DNA of 64,000 nucleotides from Albifimbria verrucaria (Eukaryota; Ascomycota; Sordariomycetes; Hypocreales; Stachybotryaceae). Under the pieces are notes generated by a model. That model saw only the letters and a program-made list of their open reading frames with translations. It had not been told where the DNA came from and searched no databases. The stretch is from positions 3,906,001-3,970,000 of the forward strand of contig JAHREC010000013.1 in NCBI GenBank assembly GCA_020081605.1. Direction: 5' to 3'. How positions within the stretch are numbered: position 1 is the stretch's first letter; every line of letters starts with the position of its first letter. Made by a program: the position numbers and the translations under genes. This document shows, in pieces, positions 1 through 11,321 of the stretch.

Positions 1-200
1 CCAAGGACAACGCCTGGGATGCAGCGGACGCCGGATATAATGCTCGTCCCGTCTATACCAGTCACCCTGCACGATGTGCCCTCCTTTCTTCGTCATATGT
101 GTCTCCGTGCCCTGGTCCCGCAGTGCCTACGCACTTGCTCGTGGAATCGTCGGTGAGGAACTCCAGGACTTATGCCCTCTGCTAATATGTACGTGCACCC

Positions 201-993
201 TTACTTCAGGACCCGGTCGTAGGTGGTACCCTTAACAACTCCTCCACCCATGGCGGTGCGCACATTTCGCTTGAAACCCTCCCGGTTGTTGCGCAGGTCA
301 TCCGCCGCCTCCTTATTCAACGGATCCGAAGCGTTGGGCTCAAGGAACAGGAACTATTGATGTCTTTGTTAGCATCTATCACCGCTTCAACGAGGAAAGC
401 GAAACCGCTGTGCATCCAACGAGCAAACTGCTCCACGGCGCCTCGCTCCGTAGACAAGTATTCTCACCTGCAATCCTACGATAACCGCGTTCAAGTTCAA
501 GACTGGCTTCCAATCTTCTCGCAGAATGTTCAGGCACACCTTGCCCTCGAGGTCGATGTTGGGGTGGTAAATCTTCTCCTTGCATCGCACCTTGGGTGGC
601 TCGTGAGGAAAGTTCTGGTTGATGGCGAAGCTAAACGTGAACTTGCCCGACCTGTACATGCCCTCATCCGGCTCGATCGTTAGGACAAAGTTGAGAATGT
701 CGTCGGGGTCCGGGAATTCCGTCTTCATCGTAGAACCCAATGATAGTTCTGACAAGTCTGCAAGCGCGCAGTTAGCTCCAGAAGGCTCCAAGTCAATTGT
801 GTCATAAAGCGCATTCCACTCACCCTTCTGTACTCGCAGCTGGGCGGCTGTGACCTTCTTCTTCTTGCCGCCGGTGGCCTGTCCCTCAGCATTCTCGGCC
901 TCCTTCTGCTCCTTTTTCTACATGTAGAGTCAGTACCGAGGGTGCAAGACAAAGAAAAGCATGAGTGCGCACCATAGACCATATCTTCAACAT
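201..993 (-). CDS. UBC12: NEDD8-conjugating enzyme E2 (Ubc12)
   Basis: E2 enzyme that takes NEDD8/Rub1 from the Uba3-Ula1 E1 and transfers it to cullins. Four exons are read on the minus strand: 993-973, 917-824, 757-468 and 353-201, all with GT-AG borders; their sum is 558 nt, giving 185 residues, normal for Ubc12. The N-terminus MLKIWSMKK matches the Ubc12-specific tail that docks on the NEDD8 E1, followed by a Lys/Glu-rich linker and [15 protein letters not shown]. The UBC fold shows the [20 protein letters not shown] block with the HPN motif and the catalytic Cys. The C-terminus ends [21 protein letters not shown]. The start codon is fixed by the conserved docking tail, which occupies a 21-nt first exon. 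This gene is one of three in the window without a frame break. It lies downstream of the chitin synthase gene on the same strand, 787 bp away, and is presumably transcribed separately. Confidence 0.95.
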
Positions 994-1780
994 CTTCGCT
1001 GGCGGTTACGCCCACGGCGGGGCAATTTCGAGGGTGCGGGAGGGTATTTCTGAGTGTAGACAGAGCTTGTAAGGCTTTGGAAGTCCGGTGCGCCGAAAGT
1101 TGCTCCAAGGGCTTGACCGCACCGTAGGCGAAGCTACCGAGTTCTTATGTAGTGTTTGGAAAAGACTGTTGGTGAATGGGGTCTTGCCTTGCTCAGCGAG
1201 GTATCCCGCCTTGGTCATGATGATGCTTGATAAGATAAGCAGGCAGCCCAACCCAACCAACCCTGCCAACCCTGCCAACCCTGCCACGCCCGAGGTTTAG
1301 GCGCTGTGCAAGTGCATTGCAACATCGAGCACGCCTTACCTACAGTGGGAGGGTAGAAATTCCGCATACCTCGCGCAGATATCTCAACCGTGAATCAACA
1401 GAATATTTAAGAATAAACGATTAAAAATGTCAGAGATTCATGATGACAAAGAAAAAAATCAAAGAAATCATAGGTATTTTCCCACGCCATCACAGATCTG
1501 AATCGTAGTGAATGAAGAAAAAAACAATCATCATGATGGAATTGCAAACTACCTTTTCTATGAACAGTCTTTAAGGCCCCTGTACATCCTGTCCATCATT
1601 GTTACACCAATTTTCTACAACGTAATAATACTAATGTAAAGCCGTACATTGATACCGAGAATTGAAATATGAAAAAACCGTAACAACCAAGGTATCCGGG
1701 AGTAAAGCAATCGTGCTCGATCAGCATAATATCCTGTGCCGTCGAGTTTCTCCCCATAAGCTACCATAAATACGCCATGC
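994..1780. other. Intergenic region between UBC12 and chitin synthase
   Basis: This stretch holds the UBC12 promoter/5' leader and the chitin synthase 3' region. The part at 1380-1700 is AT-rich with A-runs, as expected for a 3' UTR and polyadenylation zone. A short CCAACCCTG tandem repeat lies at 1257-1286. No coding sequence is supported. Confidence 0.6.
1257..1286. repeat. Tandem 9-mer CCAACCCTG, about 3.3 copies
   Basis: Three perfect adjacent copies of CCAACCCTG followed by CCA, lying in the UBC12 upstream region about 265 bp from its start codon. On the minus strand the unit reads CAGGGTTGG. It is a short minisatellite with no evident function. Confidence 0.8.
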
Positions 1781-4646
1781 TTATCTCCTTGCGAAGCAGC
1801 ACATGAGACCGGTCTTGCCCAGGAACCAAAGGAAGCCAATGAAGCGGACAATGGACAACACAGCCGTGGCATACAGCAAGAACTTGAAGAAGTTTGCGGT
1901 ACGATCCGAGGCAGATTTCTGCAGGCACACGTTAGTAAAAGCCAAGATAAATACGGTGAGCAGGTGGATAGAGCGGCAAGACTTACTCCGATACCAAAGA
2001 GTTGAAGTTATCACTTGTGATAACAACAACCAGCAAGATGTTGGAGAACAACCACGACACAACCAGGCCCGTTCGGAAAGACTTGTACGAATCCTCCAGG
2101 TCCTTCTTCTCTGCCTCCTCCTCCTCCTTGAAGGGAGCGAGGGCACGGCGCACAGTTTGCTCGAACTGGCTGTCAATATCCTCCTGGTCCTTTTCGATTT
2201 CCTCGACAACGGCTTCGTTCTTCTCGCCCTTCTGCACAACAGCGGAAGGAAGAGCCTCGGCCTTGTCCGATCCCTTGGTACCCCACGAAACGTCGTGCCA
2301 GTTGTTGAAGGCGTAAACCATGAGGATGTTGATGTAGGTGGACATGAGAATGAGGTACTGGGGAAGGAGTGGAACATGTGCCAGGGGTCGAGATACAGGA
2401 AAGAAGCCAGGAAGTAGAGACCATAAATAGTAATGAGGGCGATGAGAATGACACCAGCAGCCGATGATCCAGCAAAGAAACTGTTGATGAAGTCTTCTCC
2501 AGAATCGAGCGAGATCTGCTCCTCAATAGGCGTGTTAAAGGCACGGGCAACGAGATAGGCGGACAAGACAAGGATGTAACCCTGGATCAGACCGAAGATC
2601 ATGTACGAAGCCACATAAGTAAACCTGGAACCCTTGGGACGGTTACCCAGAGCCAAGATAAATTGAAGAATGACGAACGCAAGATAGAGGTACTTGAGCA
2701 GCGCATTGATGATCGGGGTCGCCGAGTCACCGAAAGGCCATCCGTGATGCTCTGACGCGCTAGACGAGGCGACAACAGGAGTACCGACAAGGTCCATAAT
2801 AATAGCAGTGGTCAGGTAGTAGGAAGCCAGGAGAACCAGGTGAAGATAACGTTGAGGATGTTGTAGAGGAGCTGAATGTGGAGGAAGATCATGCGAACGA
2901 TGTTGTGACCACTCTTGTACATACGGCCGAAGTGCATCAGCGAGTACAGAGTGGCAGCGAAAGAACCGTTGAGCCATCGTCGACGTTGGCTGATGAATTC
3001 GGCAGGACCCTCAGGCACATCAGTCTCACCCTTGGCAGCCTTGATGTAGCTCAAGTGCCACTTCTGGCCGGCCTTGGCAACAAGCTCGAAACACAGAATT
3101 CGATCCTCGGCCAAGAACATGTTCTTCTTGAAAATGTTCATGCCGTCGATACCCTTCTTACCCAGCAGTTTTGACAGGGTGTGATCACCGTGGAAATATT
3201 GCTCTAGAGGACGACCCATGATGGCGCGGAATCGGTAGGCAGAGAAAGCACCGGGCAACACACTGACGTAGCCGAAAGAACTTTCCAAGGGCTTGTCAAG
3301 AATGTTGGAGATCTTGTACTCGAAGTTCTGGATAGCAACGAGAGGGTTAAGCAGCTTCTTGCCGCCCTTACCCAGCATAGCGTGGATCTCACCGCAAGCA
3401 CCTCCCAAATCCTTGTCGTTATAGAAACCTTCCCAGAGGGCGAGCAGAGAACGCGGGCTGGGCTTGGTACCGGCATCGAGCAGGATCGTGACTTCGGGGT
3501 TGAGGATGCGGCCGAAAGCATTGAAGAGCCAACGGTGAGAGTTGATCTTCTTGCTGTTCTTCTGCTTCAGACAGAACATGAACTGCACGGGGGCAGGTTT
3601 TGAGGATCGTCGCCCGTCGGTCGGATGAGCTGCTGGTTTGGCGTTACGGACAGCTGACTGGTGTACTCGAAAATGTGAGCAACGGTCTCCTTGCCGTCGA
3701 CATCCTTCTTGACGACACCATCTTGGTAGACACCAATGGTGGCAAGAACATCTAGTGTGTTCTTGTCGGCCTTCTCAATACCGTCAAAGACCAAGCAGAC
3801 GACAATCTTCTGCCAGGCGGGACCGCCCTTGTTCCAGAAAGTCGACTTCTTGAGGTTGACGATATCCCTGATGTTCTGCATGACACCGTGCAGGGTACGG
3901 GCAAGGAGAACCTTGTCTTCGTTGTAGTAAGTAATGGCAATAAGCAGCTCAGTGTGTCGGTTGTACATTCTGGGTCGCAAATCGTAACCATTCTTGAGAG
4001 TGAAGTCGTTGGGGTCGCAGGTGGCAGCAGTGTAGCGCATCTTCATGAACTCTTCGTTTCCACCCTCGACATCGCGGTAGCGAGGCTGAACAGCATTCTT
4101 GATGGCACTGGGGACTGGGTAGTCAATGCTCAGAACGGAACCCTGGACAAGCTTGACCTTTCGCGTGTTATAACGCTTCAGGCCACCACCTCTACCAGCG
4201 GCAGCGGGGCTTGCTGTCGACGAACCCAGCTGTCGTCATCGTCATCGTGGACAGTGGAAGCCGGGCGGGGAAGCCGCCGTGGCCGCCATCCTGGCCATAC
4301 TGATCGAACGTGGTGTTGTTGGCATAGCCAGGGCCCGGAGGAGGCAACGTAGACGCTCCAGGAGCGTAGGATTCTGTCAGACTGTAGGCAGAAACAGGAC
4401 GTTCGGGCGGTGTTCCAGCACCGAGTCGGTCATGCTCATACCCCAGAGCCGGGGGTCGTTGAGAAGATATCGTCCAGCTTCTTCGTCGTGATCATGGGCG
4501 TTTGTGTTGTACTACGGGCATTGGATCAGCAACAAAGCGAGGAGATGGGGTAACGGCGGTTTGCTTACGGTGTGGCCGGCGGGAAGGTCCTGCATCGGAT
4601 GCCCACCACCATACTCGTGGCCTTGGTTATGGCCGTTGTACGCCAT
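1781..4646 (-). CDS. chsB: Class III chitin synthase (seven apparent 1-nt deletions)
   Basis: Membrane glycosyltransferase that polymerises UDP-GlcNAc into chitin at hyphal tips. Exon 1 (4646-4569) starts [15 protein letters not shown]; introns are 4568-4512 and 1986-1919. The N-terminal half carries [19 protein letters not shown] and [17 protein letters not shown]. The catalytic region has [65 protein letters not shown] and the [10 protein letters not shown] signature (QXXRW). Several membrane spans follow, and the protein ends [31 protein letters not shown] and the C-terminus identify class III rather than I or II. The frame breaks near 4441-4444, 4261-4270, 4206-4209, 3589-3593, 2830-2831, 2360-2363 and 1996-1998; each is mended by one extra base in a short run. 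With seven bases added the coding length is 2748 nt, or 915 residues, right for class III. I therefore read it as a functional gene in a faulty assembly, with true decay the less likely alternative. Confidence 0.93.
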
Positions 4647-7600
4647 TGTGTGCGGTTGAGCTCCTCGAGCTGATTGAGTTGATTCAAGATCGGGAGGGAC
4701 GAACACCGCAAACCTGATTCGTCACCGTTGGCGTGAAAGGGGTTGTCCCCAGAATTTTAGGCTCAGCTCTCCGAAGCTGGAGCTGGCGACAACCGTAGCA
4801 ACCGGTGGAATGAGGTCCGAAACCTCGAGCGAACGATTACAGTTGGGGAGGGAAGGAAAGGTAGGTAGGAGGGAAAGGATGAGGTGCGGTTGAGGGATGG
4901 AGAAAAACCAACAAGCAACAAAGGCGGAGAGAGGTGGTGGTGATTTAGGGATGGCAGACCAGGTAAGAGAAAGCCGGTTTTTTTTCGCAGGCCGATCTCA
5001 AGCAAAGCAAGCAACTGGAGGCTTGACTCTGAAAAGGGGACTCTGACGCTAGCAGCTGGCTGAGCCACTCAGGACAGGCCAATACGGTACCTCGCGCATG
5101 AAAGGTACCAGTCCAGGTACAGTGAATACGGGCCCGAGGTACCCACCATGGGTACCCTAGGTCGAGGAGGGTGCATGAAAAACGTCATCTGCTGCCAGAA
5201 AATGGTACCCAGCTACATGGCTTCGCGCGTATGGATACAAGGAAACTCGGGACCAAGCACGTCGTCATGTCCTCCTCTCGCCCGCCCTGTTGCCATCGAC
5301 AACGCACGCAAACCCTACAGTGCTTCACAATAGGGAAGCCGAGCAACCATGTTGCCACCCGTCCTCGTATTGCTGCCGTGCCATCCAGAGAAAGCAAGCG
5401 AGCAGGCAAGCGAGCAAGCTTCAACTCAACATCGGACATGAGCGTGAATACAGCGCCCAGTCACGAAAGTACAGCCACCCGAAGGTATCGATCCATCTAT
5501 CTAGTCAGCATGCAGTGCGAGCCCAATGCGCACTGAGCCACTCCGTACGAATCGTACCCTCACGAGCTGCTCCTCCGCGAACACCAGAAACAGGCATCTC
5601 ATTTCAAGAGAAACTCGCGACAAAAATGCGTGATCATCCGAGGTTTTAAGGGCCATTCAGCGATGGTCTTTTGCAGCCGTGGTGGTTGCTTCATTCCCGG
5701 GCCTCGTCATGGGGCTCGCGTCCAGATGAGCACTGGGCCACCCAAAATGATACAGTCTGAAACATGGCTCACATGGGCCGTGGACGATCCCAAAAATAGT
5801 GACTTGTAGGACGAATCCACTTGGCATGCTTCTGTACTACGTTGGCAGGCAAAAGTGGGCGTGGTTGAGTAATGCGCCACGTCTCCAGGTACCGAGCCAC
5901 GCTCCACTCTTACTCAGCGAGGAAAGGATCGAAGCACAACCGTTGTTTTTGCATCCTCTACTCTGTACGGATGGATACCTTACCCGGGAACAGGGCCAGC
6001 ATGCCTTTCAGTCATTGTTAGGAGTCAATAGCAACACAAGAGACAGTGCTTCTGGATTCTTAGGGTCTGATACAGTCTCCATCAACTGCGGCTCGTCGTT
6101 TCATTTATTGTGGTATACATACCCTTTGTGGTTTTTAGCTATATAGGTAAGATCATGCATTCAATGCCTGTACTTGTCATCCAAAAGCTGTTAAATGTCA
6201 CCGAGACCACGGGAAAGGGGAAAGAGGAAACATTTAATGTCACGTGAACGAGACACCCATAGTTAACCAGGTTGCCGTGATAAGATGCCAACGGGCTTGA
6301 GAACCAATATACAGAGTATAATTATCGTAGCCGTGTTATACCCAATGCTTTGGGCATAGAGTGGCATCATTCACATACCCCAGAGTAGTTTGCTCGCCGA
6401 CAGCCTATTCCTGTGTCATGCCCAGCACTGGCAATGTTTCAAAGGTAGGGCAACTTGAGAACAACCTGAAGATATCCCATCGGGCCCAAGTTCCAGCCTC
6501 CGATGACACGGCTCCTGCTCTTCAAGGACCGAGTGGACGTTCATATTTCTTCACAAATACCTTTATCCCACATATTGTTACCTTGATAAAAAACATACCA
6601 ATAGTTTCACCCGTTCGTTAATAGATGCGTGCCCTAGGCTTTATTCAACTCGCTGTCGCCAACGGTCAGTTGTCGTATCCACATTCCTAGGCATGCCATG
6701 CAAGTCATGGTAGGAAGCACTGGACAAAGCTGAACTACAAATCCCTGTACTTATATATTTGACCCGTGTAACCAAACCTACTAAAGAAAGATCTGTTACC
6801 ATGGCCCACGGGCCAGCGACCGTTATTCACAAGCAAATCATAGATGTGATCATACAACATAGGTGGAGGCCGGAGTTTGTTCGAAATAGGGCACTACTCG
6901 AGACGAATATTCTCATGTTCCACTCGCTCCATGGTATATAACGTTGGGCACTGTGAAAACACAAGCAGCTAGTATTTCTTCTTACATATCAAGACGGGGC
7001 ATCTTATGCCAAGCGAGTCCCCCTCTCCAGCTGAGAATAGCATATGAAGACCACTCACCCAAGCTTTTACACACGATGAGTACTATTATCTCGCCGAAGC
7101 GAAGATCGCGTTGCCGAGTATCGAATACAAGAAAATCCGAGTCACTACTATTTCATTACTTATTGGCAGAGCCAATATACAGTTGATACACTGGATGGAA
7201 ATTAAAGGGCGGGTTGTGAAAGACGCCACAACAGCGTGAAACCCTGCCCACTCCTCGCTTCGGTGAATTTTATAGTGAGGCAGGCACCATGTGGCACTGT
7301 ACCAGTGGCCTTACAGCGGGAGCAGCACTAAAACGGACCACGAGCAGTGGTCAGTGGGAATAAGGACTGACAAATAAGCAAGCACTGCTTGAGTGAAATA
7401 CTCGTCTTCACAGAATGACCAGAGCAATGCCCGAATCGTACACGAACATGTCAATTTGATCATTTGACTGACTTTCATGTGCAGTGCTGTAAAATACGTA
7501 ATAACATTCGTAGATACTCCGGAAGCTCGAGTCATCAGCAATCTTCTTGACCCTTTTTACATACCGGTCGCCTCACTGTTCATTTGCGTGGGACGCAAGG

Positions 7601-9329
7601 GCTAGTCCCACCCAATAAAGGCAGGACTACCAACAAAGGCAAGCTCAGAAGTGCCGAAGGACTGTAGCACAATACGAGCTACAGTCCAGTCCGGAGTACT
7701 CTGTACACAATAATGAGATGAGTAAAACCACACCGTGGCAGCTAGGTATGCATCGTCTTCCCCACCTTGATGCTTACGTATTAAGCTGGACCGCTGGTTG
7801 GACATGGCTAGATCATAAGAGACGAGTTATTTGCTCTTTATTGCACCATCAGGTTCATGGCGCTGAACTTCCCTCGAGTCTCAATTGACCATGGCAACAA
7901 AGTATGGTAAAACAGCGCTCACTTTATGGTGCTTCCACTGAACAGCCCTGCGTAGCATTTCAATCACTTCTAAGCCTCACCTTTTCTCGATTCACAACGC
8001 CCGATCTCACTTGAGTGTCTAAAATTATAAAGGTACCAATATGACCCCTGAAAGATACATGTAAGTACCTTCAGCAGTAGGACGCGTCAGCGCACAGTAG
8101 TAGTAGCGTCTCCGTACAGCTTAGTACCGTGCCTCATGCACAGGCCTGATCAAAGATCTGCATGTTTACCCCAGCGAGGTCGTTTGAGGACCCACGCGTC
8201 TGTAACAGGACAGTGAGATTGCAGTCTCTAAACAATTGAGACCCTAGCATCAGGATCGCGGCCCTGCCTGGCAGAAGGAGATAAGGCTGGCTGTCGCTTT
8301 GTGTTGGTTGGGTAGAGTTTGCTGCGAGCCAGCTCGTCGCGACGTTCACGTTCCTTGCAAAACATAGCTGGCCTTGGACGGTGAGTTTTGAACGGTGGCG
8401 AGCGAGCGAGCGGAGGAGGAGCAATTCCAATGCATGGCTGTGACAAAAGAGTGGTGATTTGCGGAGCGTAGATTAAATCGGCTGGGCAGACAGGGTTACT
8501 GCCTGGTTCTGATATTATAGCCTGAGGAGCCTGTTTGACTCGACCCAAGGAACAGCAACCTTGGGAGGTTGGACGCAAGAGGCAACCCTTGCTTGCCTTG
8601 GTAGGAAACGGACCAAGTCGACGACGGCAATGCAGCACCTCGCCAAGTTTGACGGACCCTCTCTGCTTCGGACGATGTCCAGGCCTTAAGATGGGTGCTA
8701 ATGACCCGGCAAACCGGCCGAGATTTGCCAGCAAGACATCGGATTGCTTGCTGTGGTGTCGCAGGCGGGTTCGACAATGACGATGCGTGTTCGCTAGGAG
8801 TCATGAAAGTAATGAACAAGCCGGCAGCCGGGCTTCTATTCTTGACTGCCAAGGTAAACAAAGCACAATGCGACTGCGTCTCAGGTGGTATGGTGCGTCA
8901 GGGACGGGAAGGCCGTCCAAGCCGTGCCATACATACCACAGCCGTGCAGCACTGTGGCCCTGGACCTGAGGAAAGGGAAAACACAGTGCAGAAAGGAAGT
9001 GAGCACGGTGATGGGGCAACGCGGCCGCCGCCCACTTGCCGTGGCCCACGACGACACACACGCACTGTGGTGTGCCTGGCTCCCTGGGCCGAGTCCCCTA
9101 GCAGCCGTTTGGCTCTAGTGGCTGGCTCCCCTGTTCGAGGTGCTGCGCACTGCTCCCACTGCTCCCACTGGCAGGCTCCGGGCTCCCATCGTCCCCACCC
9201 CTTGAGCCTTTGGCGCTCAGCAGGAACAGGGGCCGCTGGAGTGGGCCAATAACTGGCAGTCAGCCAGCCATGCCCAATCGAGCCAATGCACTGCAGACGG
9301 AGGCGCTGGCTCCCCCTTCTTTCGATTGA
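4647..9329. other. Gene-poor intergenic region upstream of chitin synthase
   Basis: No reading frame here resembles a protein family on either strand, even when frameshifts are allowed for. The part at 4650-5080 is the likely chitin synthase 5' leader and core promoter, with pyrimidine tracts on the minus strand. GGTACC-containing motifs cluster at 5083-5205. About 5900-8100 is more AT-rich than the flanks. About 8130-9330 is GC-richer with many short random open frames. Confidence 0.5.
5083..5206. repeat. GGTACC motif cluster
   Basis: At least five GGTACC palindromes within about 120 bp (near 5087, 5105, 5137, 5150 and 5202), plus a GGTACA near 5116. Contexts include GAGGTACCCA and GGGTACCC. 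The same motif family recurs in other gaps of this window and not in exons, so it looks like a dispersed intergenic simple-sequence element. Confidence 0.65.
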
Positions 9330-9849
9330 TTGATTGACCCATTTTCCTCGCCATCCCCATCCGCCGTCCGTCTTCTCTCGCCCCCGTTTCTGCAGTCTGG
9401 TACTGTTTCTCCTTCACTTCACACATCCATCGTATCCATCTCGACGACGACGCAGCATTCCGCCCCTTCAGCTCTCGCCAAACATCCTCATCGGGCATAG
9501 ATGTCGATTATGTCTCTTCGTTCGGTGATCTAGAATCCCGTTCTGTTTCCACTCATTCACCCACCTCTGAGCTAGTCTCAAAGTCCATTCGTTTTCTTCG
9601 CTCTCTCCGTATTCACTCGCCATCGCCGCCGACCTTTACGACCATCCCATCCCTTCCCTTTTTCTTCACGAAATATTGCCAGCATCGTATTCATCACACG
9701 CGTCCTGCTCCGAATCATTCCGACACGAACCTCTACAATTACGGCTCATACAATCGCTTCTCACGCATCTTCTACTACTTGACGAACTCGCAGCATCGCC
9801 ATATACCCTCCAGTATTAACCGGCTCATCACAAGCCACCAGTCCACAAA
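9330..9849 (+). promoter_or_regulatory. Pyrimidine-rich promoter/5' leader of OPY2
   Basis: Some 500 bp of strongly CT-biased sequence precede the OPY2 ATG, with blocks such as CTCTCTCCGTATTC and CCTTTTTCTTCACG. Such CT tracts are usual next to transcription starts in filamentous ascomycetes. The ATG sits in CACAAAATGACG, a good fungal initiation context. No TATA box was assigned. Confidence 0.5.
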
Positions 9850-11321
9850 ATGACGCTGCCACACGCTCGTCGCCAGGAGCTGCAAAGGCGAGTGGCCAGT
9901 GATGGATTTATGACCATTGGCGGATCGTCGACGGATGTCTATGTGAGGAGCTTAGAGGAACTTAACCTAGGTGAGCCCTTTCCCCATTTCTCCATGTGCC
10001 AACCCACATCGGTTCAGCCAAAGCTAACAGGGTGAGCAGTTATGAACCTGCGCCCCGAAACTGCGTCAAGTGTGGTGACCAACAGCTCTCGTGCGACATC
10101 GACTGCAAATCCAATGAACAATGTTCATACAAGCTCCTCAAGACTGCACTCAATGTGCGTCCTCCGTCTGCGTGCCGAAAGATGCGGCGAGTGCACAAGT
10201 TTCAGACCCGAGCGAATCTCGTGAAGGTGGACCAAGTGCTGGTGCCATCGCAGGAGGTGTTGTCGGCGGTATCGTCTTCATTATCATTGCTACGTATCTT
10301 GTCTGGCGATTCCTCATCAAACCAAAGAGGGCACAGATGGAAGCTTCAGTCTTCGAGGTACATCCTGCACCTACCAGTGAGATTGAAAAGGACACAGCGT
10401 CACGCCACACGCGCCGTTCGTCTGCCCACACTGTACACTCGATTGCGTCAACCGTCTTGACACGAGCATCTAACATCATTCAAATCGCCTACATCCCTGG
10501 TGTTACTAACCGGGCAACGCCATCTTCCCCGACAGTTCTCGTCCCCCTGTTCCACCGATCCCGATGCACCACGCCGATGGAAACAGGGAACTGCAGCCAG
10601 AGGACCAGCATTTCTTTGTTCCTGGTGATCTGAGAGACTCAACCTATTCAGGACTCTCCGGCCACTCAGATCGCACCTCGTACGCGCGAACCTCATACGC
10701 CCCGCGTTCCAGCGTCGCATCAACTATCTACGGCAAGCAGGCGCATGTGGTTAACCCTACACAAACCTTCATGCGGGCAAAGCCTACCGTTGTCAGCGTG
10801 AAGTCTATGCCAACGGGCAGTGGCAGCAATACCGCTGCCTCCACCCCTGTTCCCAACATTGATTACGACAAGTTTGCTCGACCAAAGAGCCGGGATAGCA
10901 CCTTTAGTGTTGGATCGACCTTCTTGAACAACGCCAACACGGCAATGCCCGTGCGTGCCCAGGTTGTCAAGGTTGGCAGCATAAAGAAGAGCGATCGTGG
11001 TAGCAAATCAGACATAAGCATTGTCTCATCCACGTCAGGTTCCATGGGTCCGCCATCCCCGGAGACTGCCATGGCATTCTCCGTGCGAAACTCCAACATT
11101 TCCGGTACCATCATTGATGACAGCCCGGCAGTAGACCAAGGTCCATTCTCCGACCCGCCCGATCGGCCAAGCCCTGGCACGGCCAATAACTCCTCCAGCC
11201 TAGGTGCGGTGATGGAAGAGGACGGAGAGCATGGCCGCATGGGCGATCGAAACTCGAGACGGCTGGGCTCAACAGAGCGGGAAACAGCCCCTTCAGCGAT
11301 CACCATGCGACCCGTGATTGA
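9850..11321 (+). CDS. OPY2: Opy2-like membrane anchor of MAPK signalling (four apparent 1-nt deletions)
   Basis: Single-pass plasma-membrane protein; in yeast Opy2 anchors Ste50 and so recruits Ste11 to the HOG and filamentation pathways. Exon 1 is 9850-9970, intron 9971-10039. The ectodomain has eight cysteines in the Opy2 arrangement: CVKC, then SCDIDC, EQC, DCTQC and SSVC. A transmembrane segment follows (AGAIAGGVVGGIVFIIIATY), then a basic WRFLIKPKRAQ stretch and a long Ser/Thr-rich cytoplasmic tail containing SNIIQIAYIPGVTNRA and QHFFVPGDLRDSTYSG. The frame breaks at 10053-10056, about 10124, 10543-10547 and 11279-11281; restoring one base at each gives 1407 nt (468 residues). The last correction yields the ending SPFSDHHATRD with stop at 11319-11321; without it the frame runs to 11364. 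The first exon is less certain than the rest. Confidence 0.85.

Noticed and set aside
1781..4646. Chitin synthase as a pseudogene
   Set aside because: The breaks are all missing bases in runs, all catalytic motifs survive, the corrected length is a normal 915 residues, and the same defect affects nearly every other gene.
1781..4646. Class I or class II chitin synthase
   Set aside because: The [19 protein letters not shown] block, [13 protein letters not shown] and the CCFARR end fit class III as I remember the families.
8228..9252. Overlapping open frames on both strands
   Set aside because: Composition-driven frames without family features; not a gene even when frameshifts are allowed.
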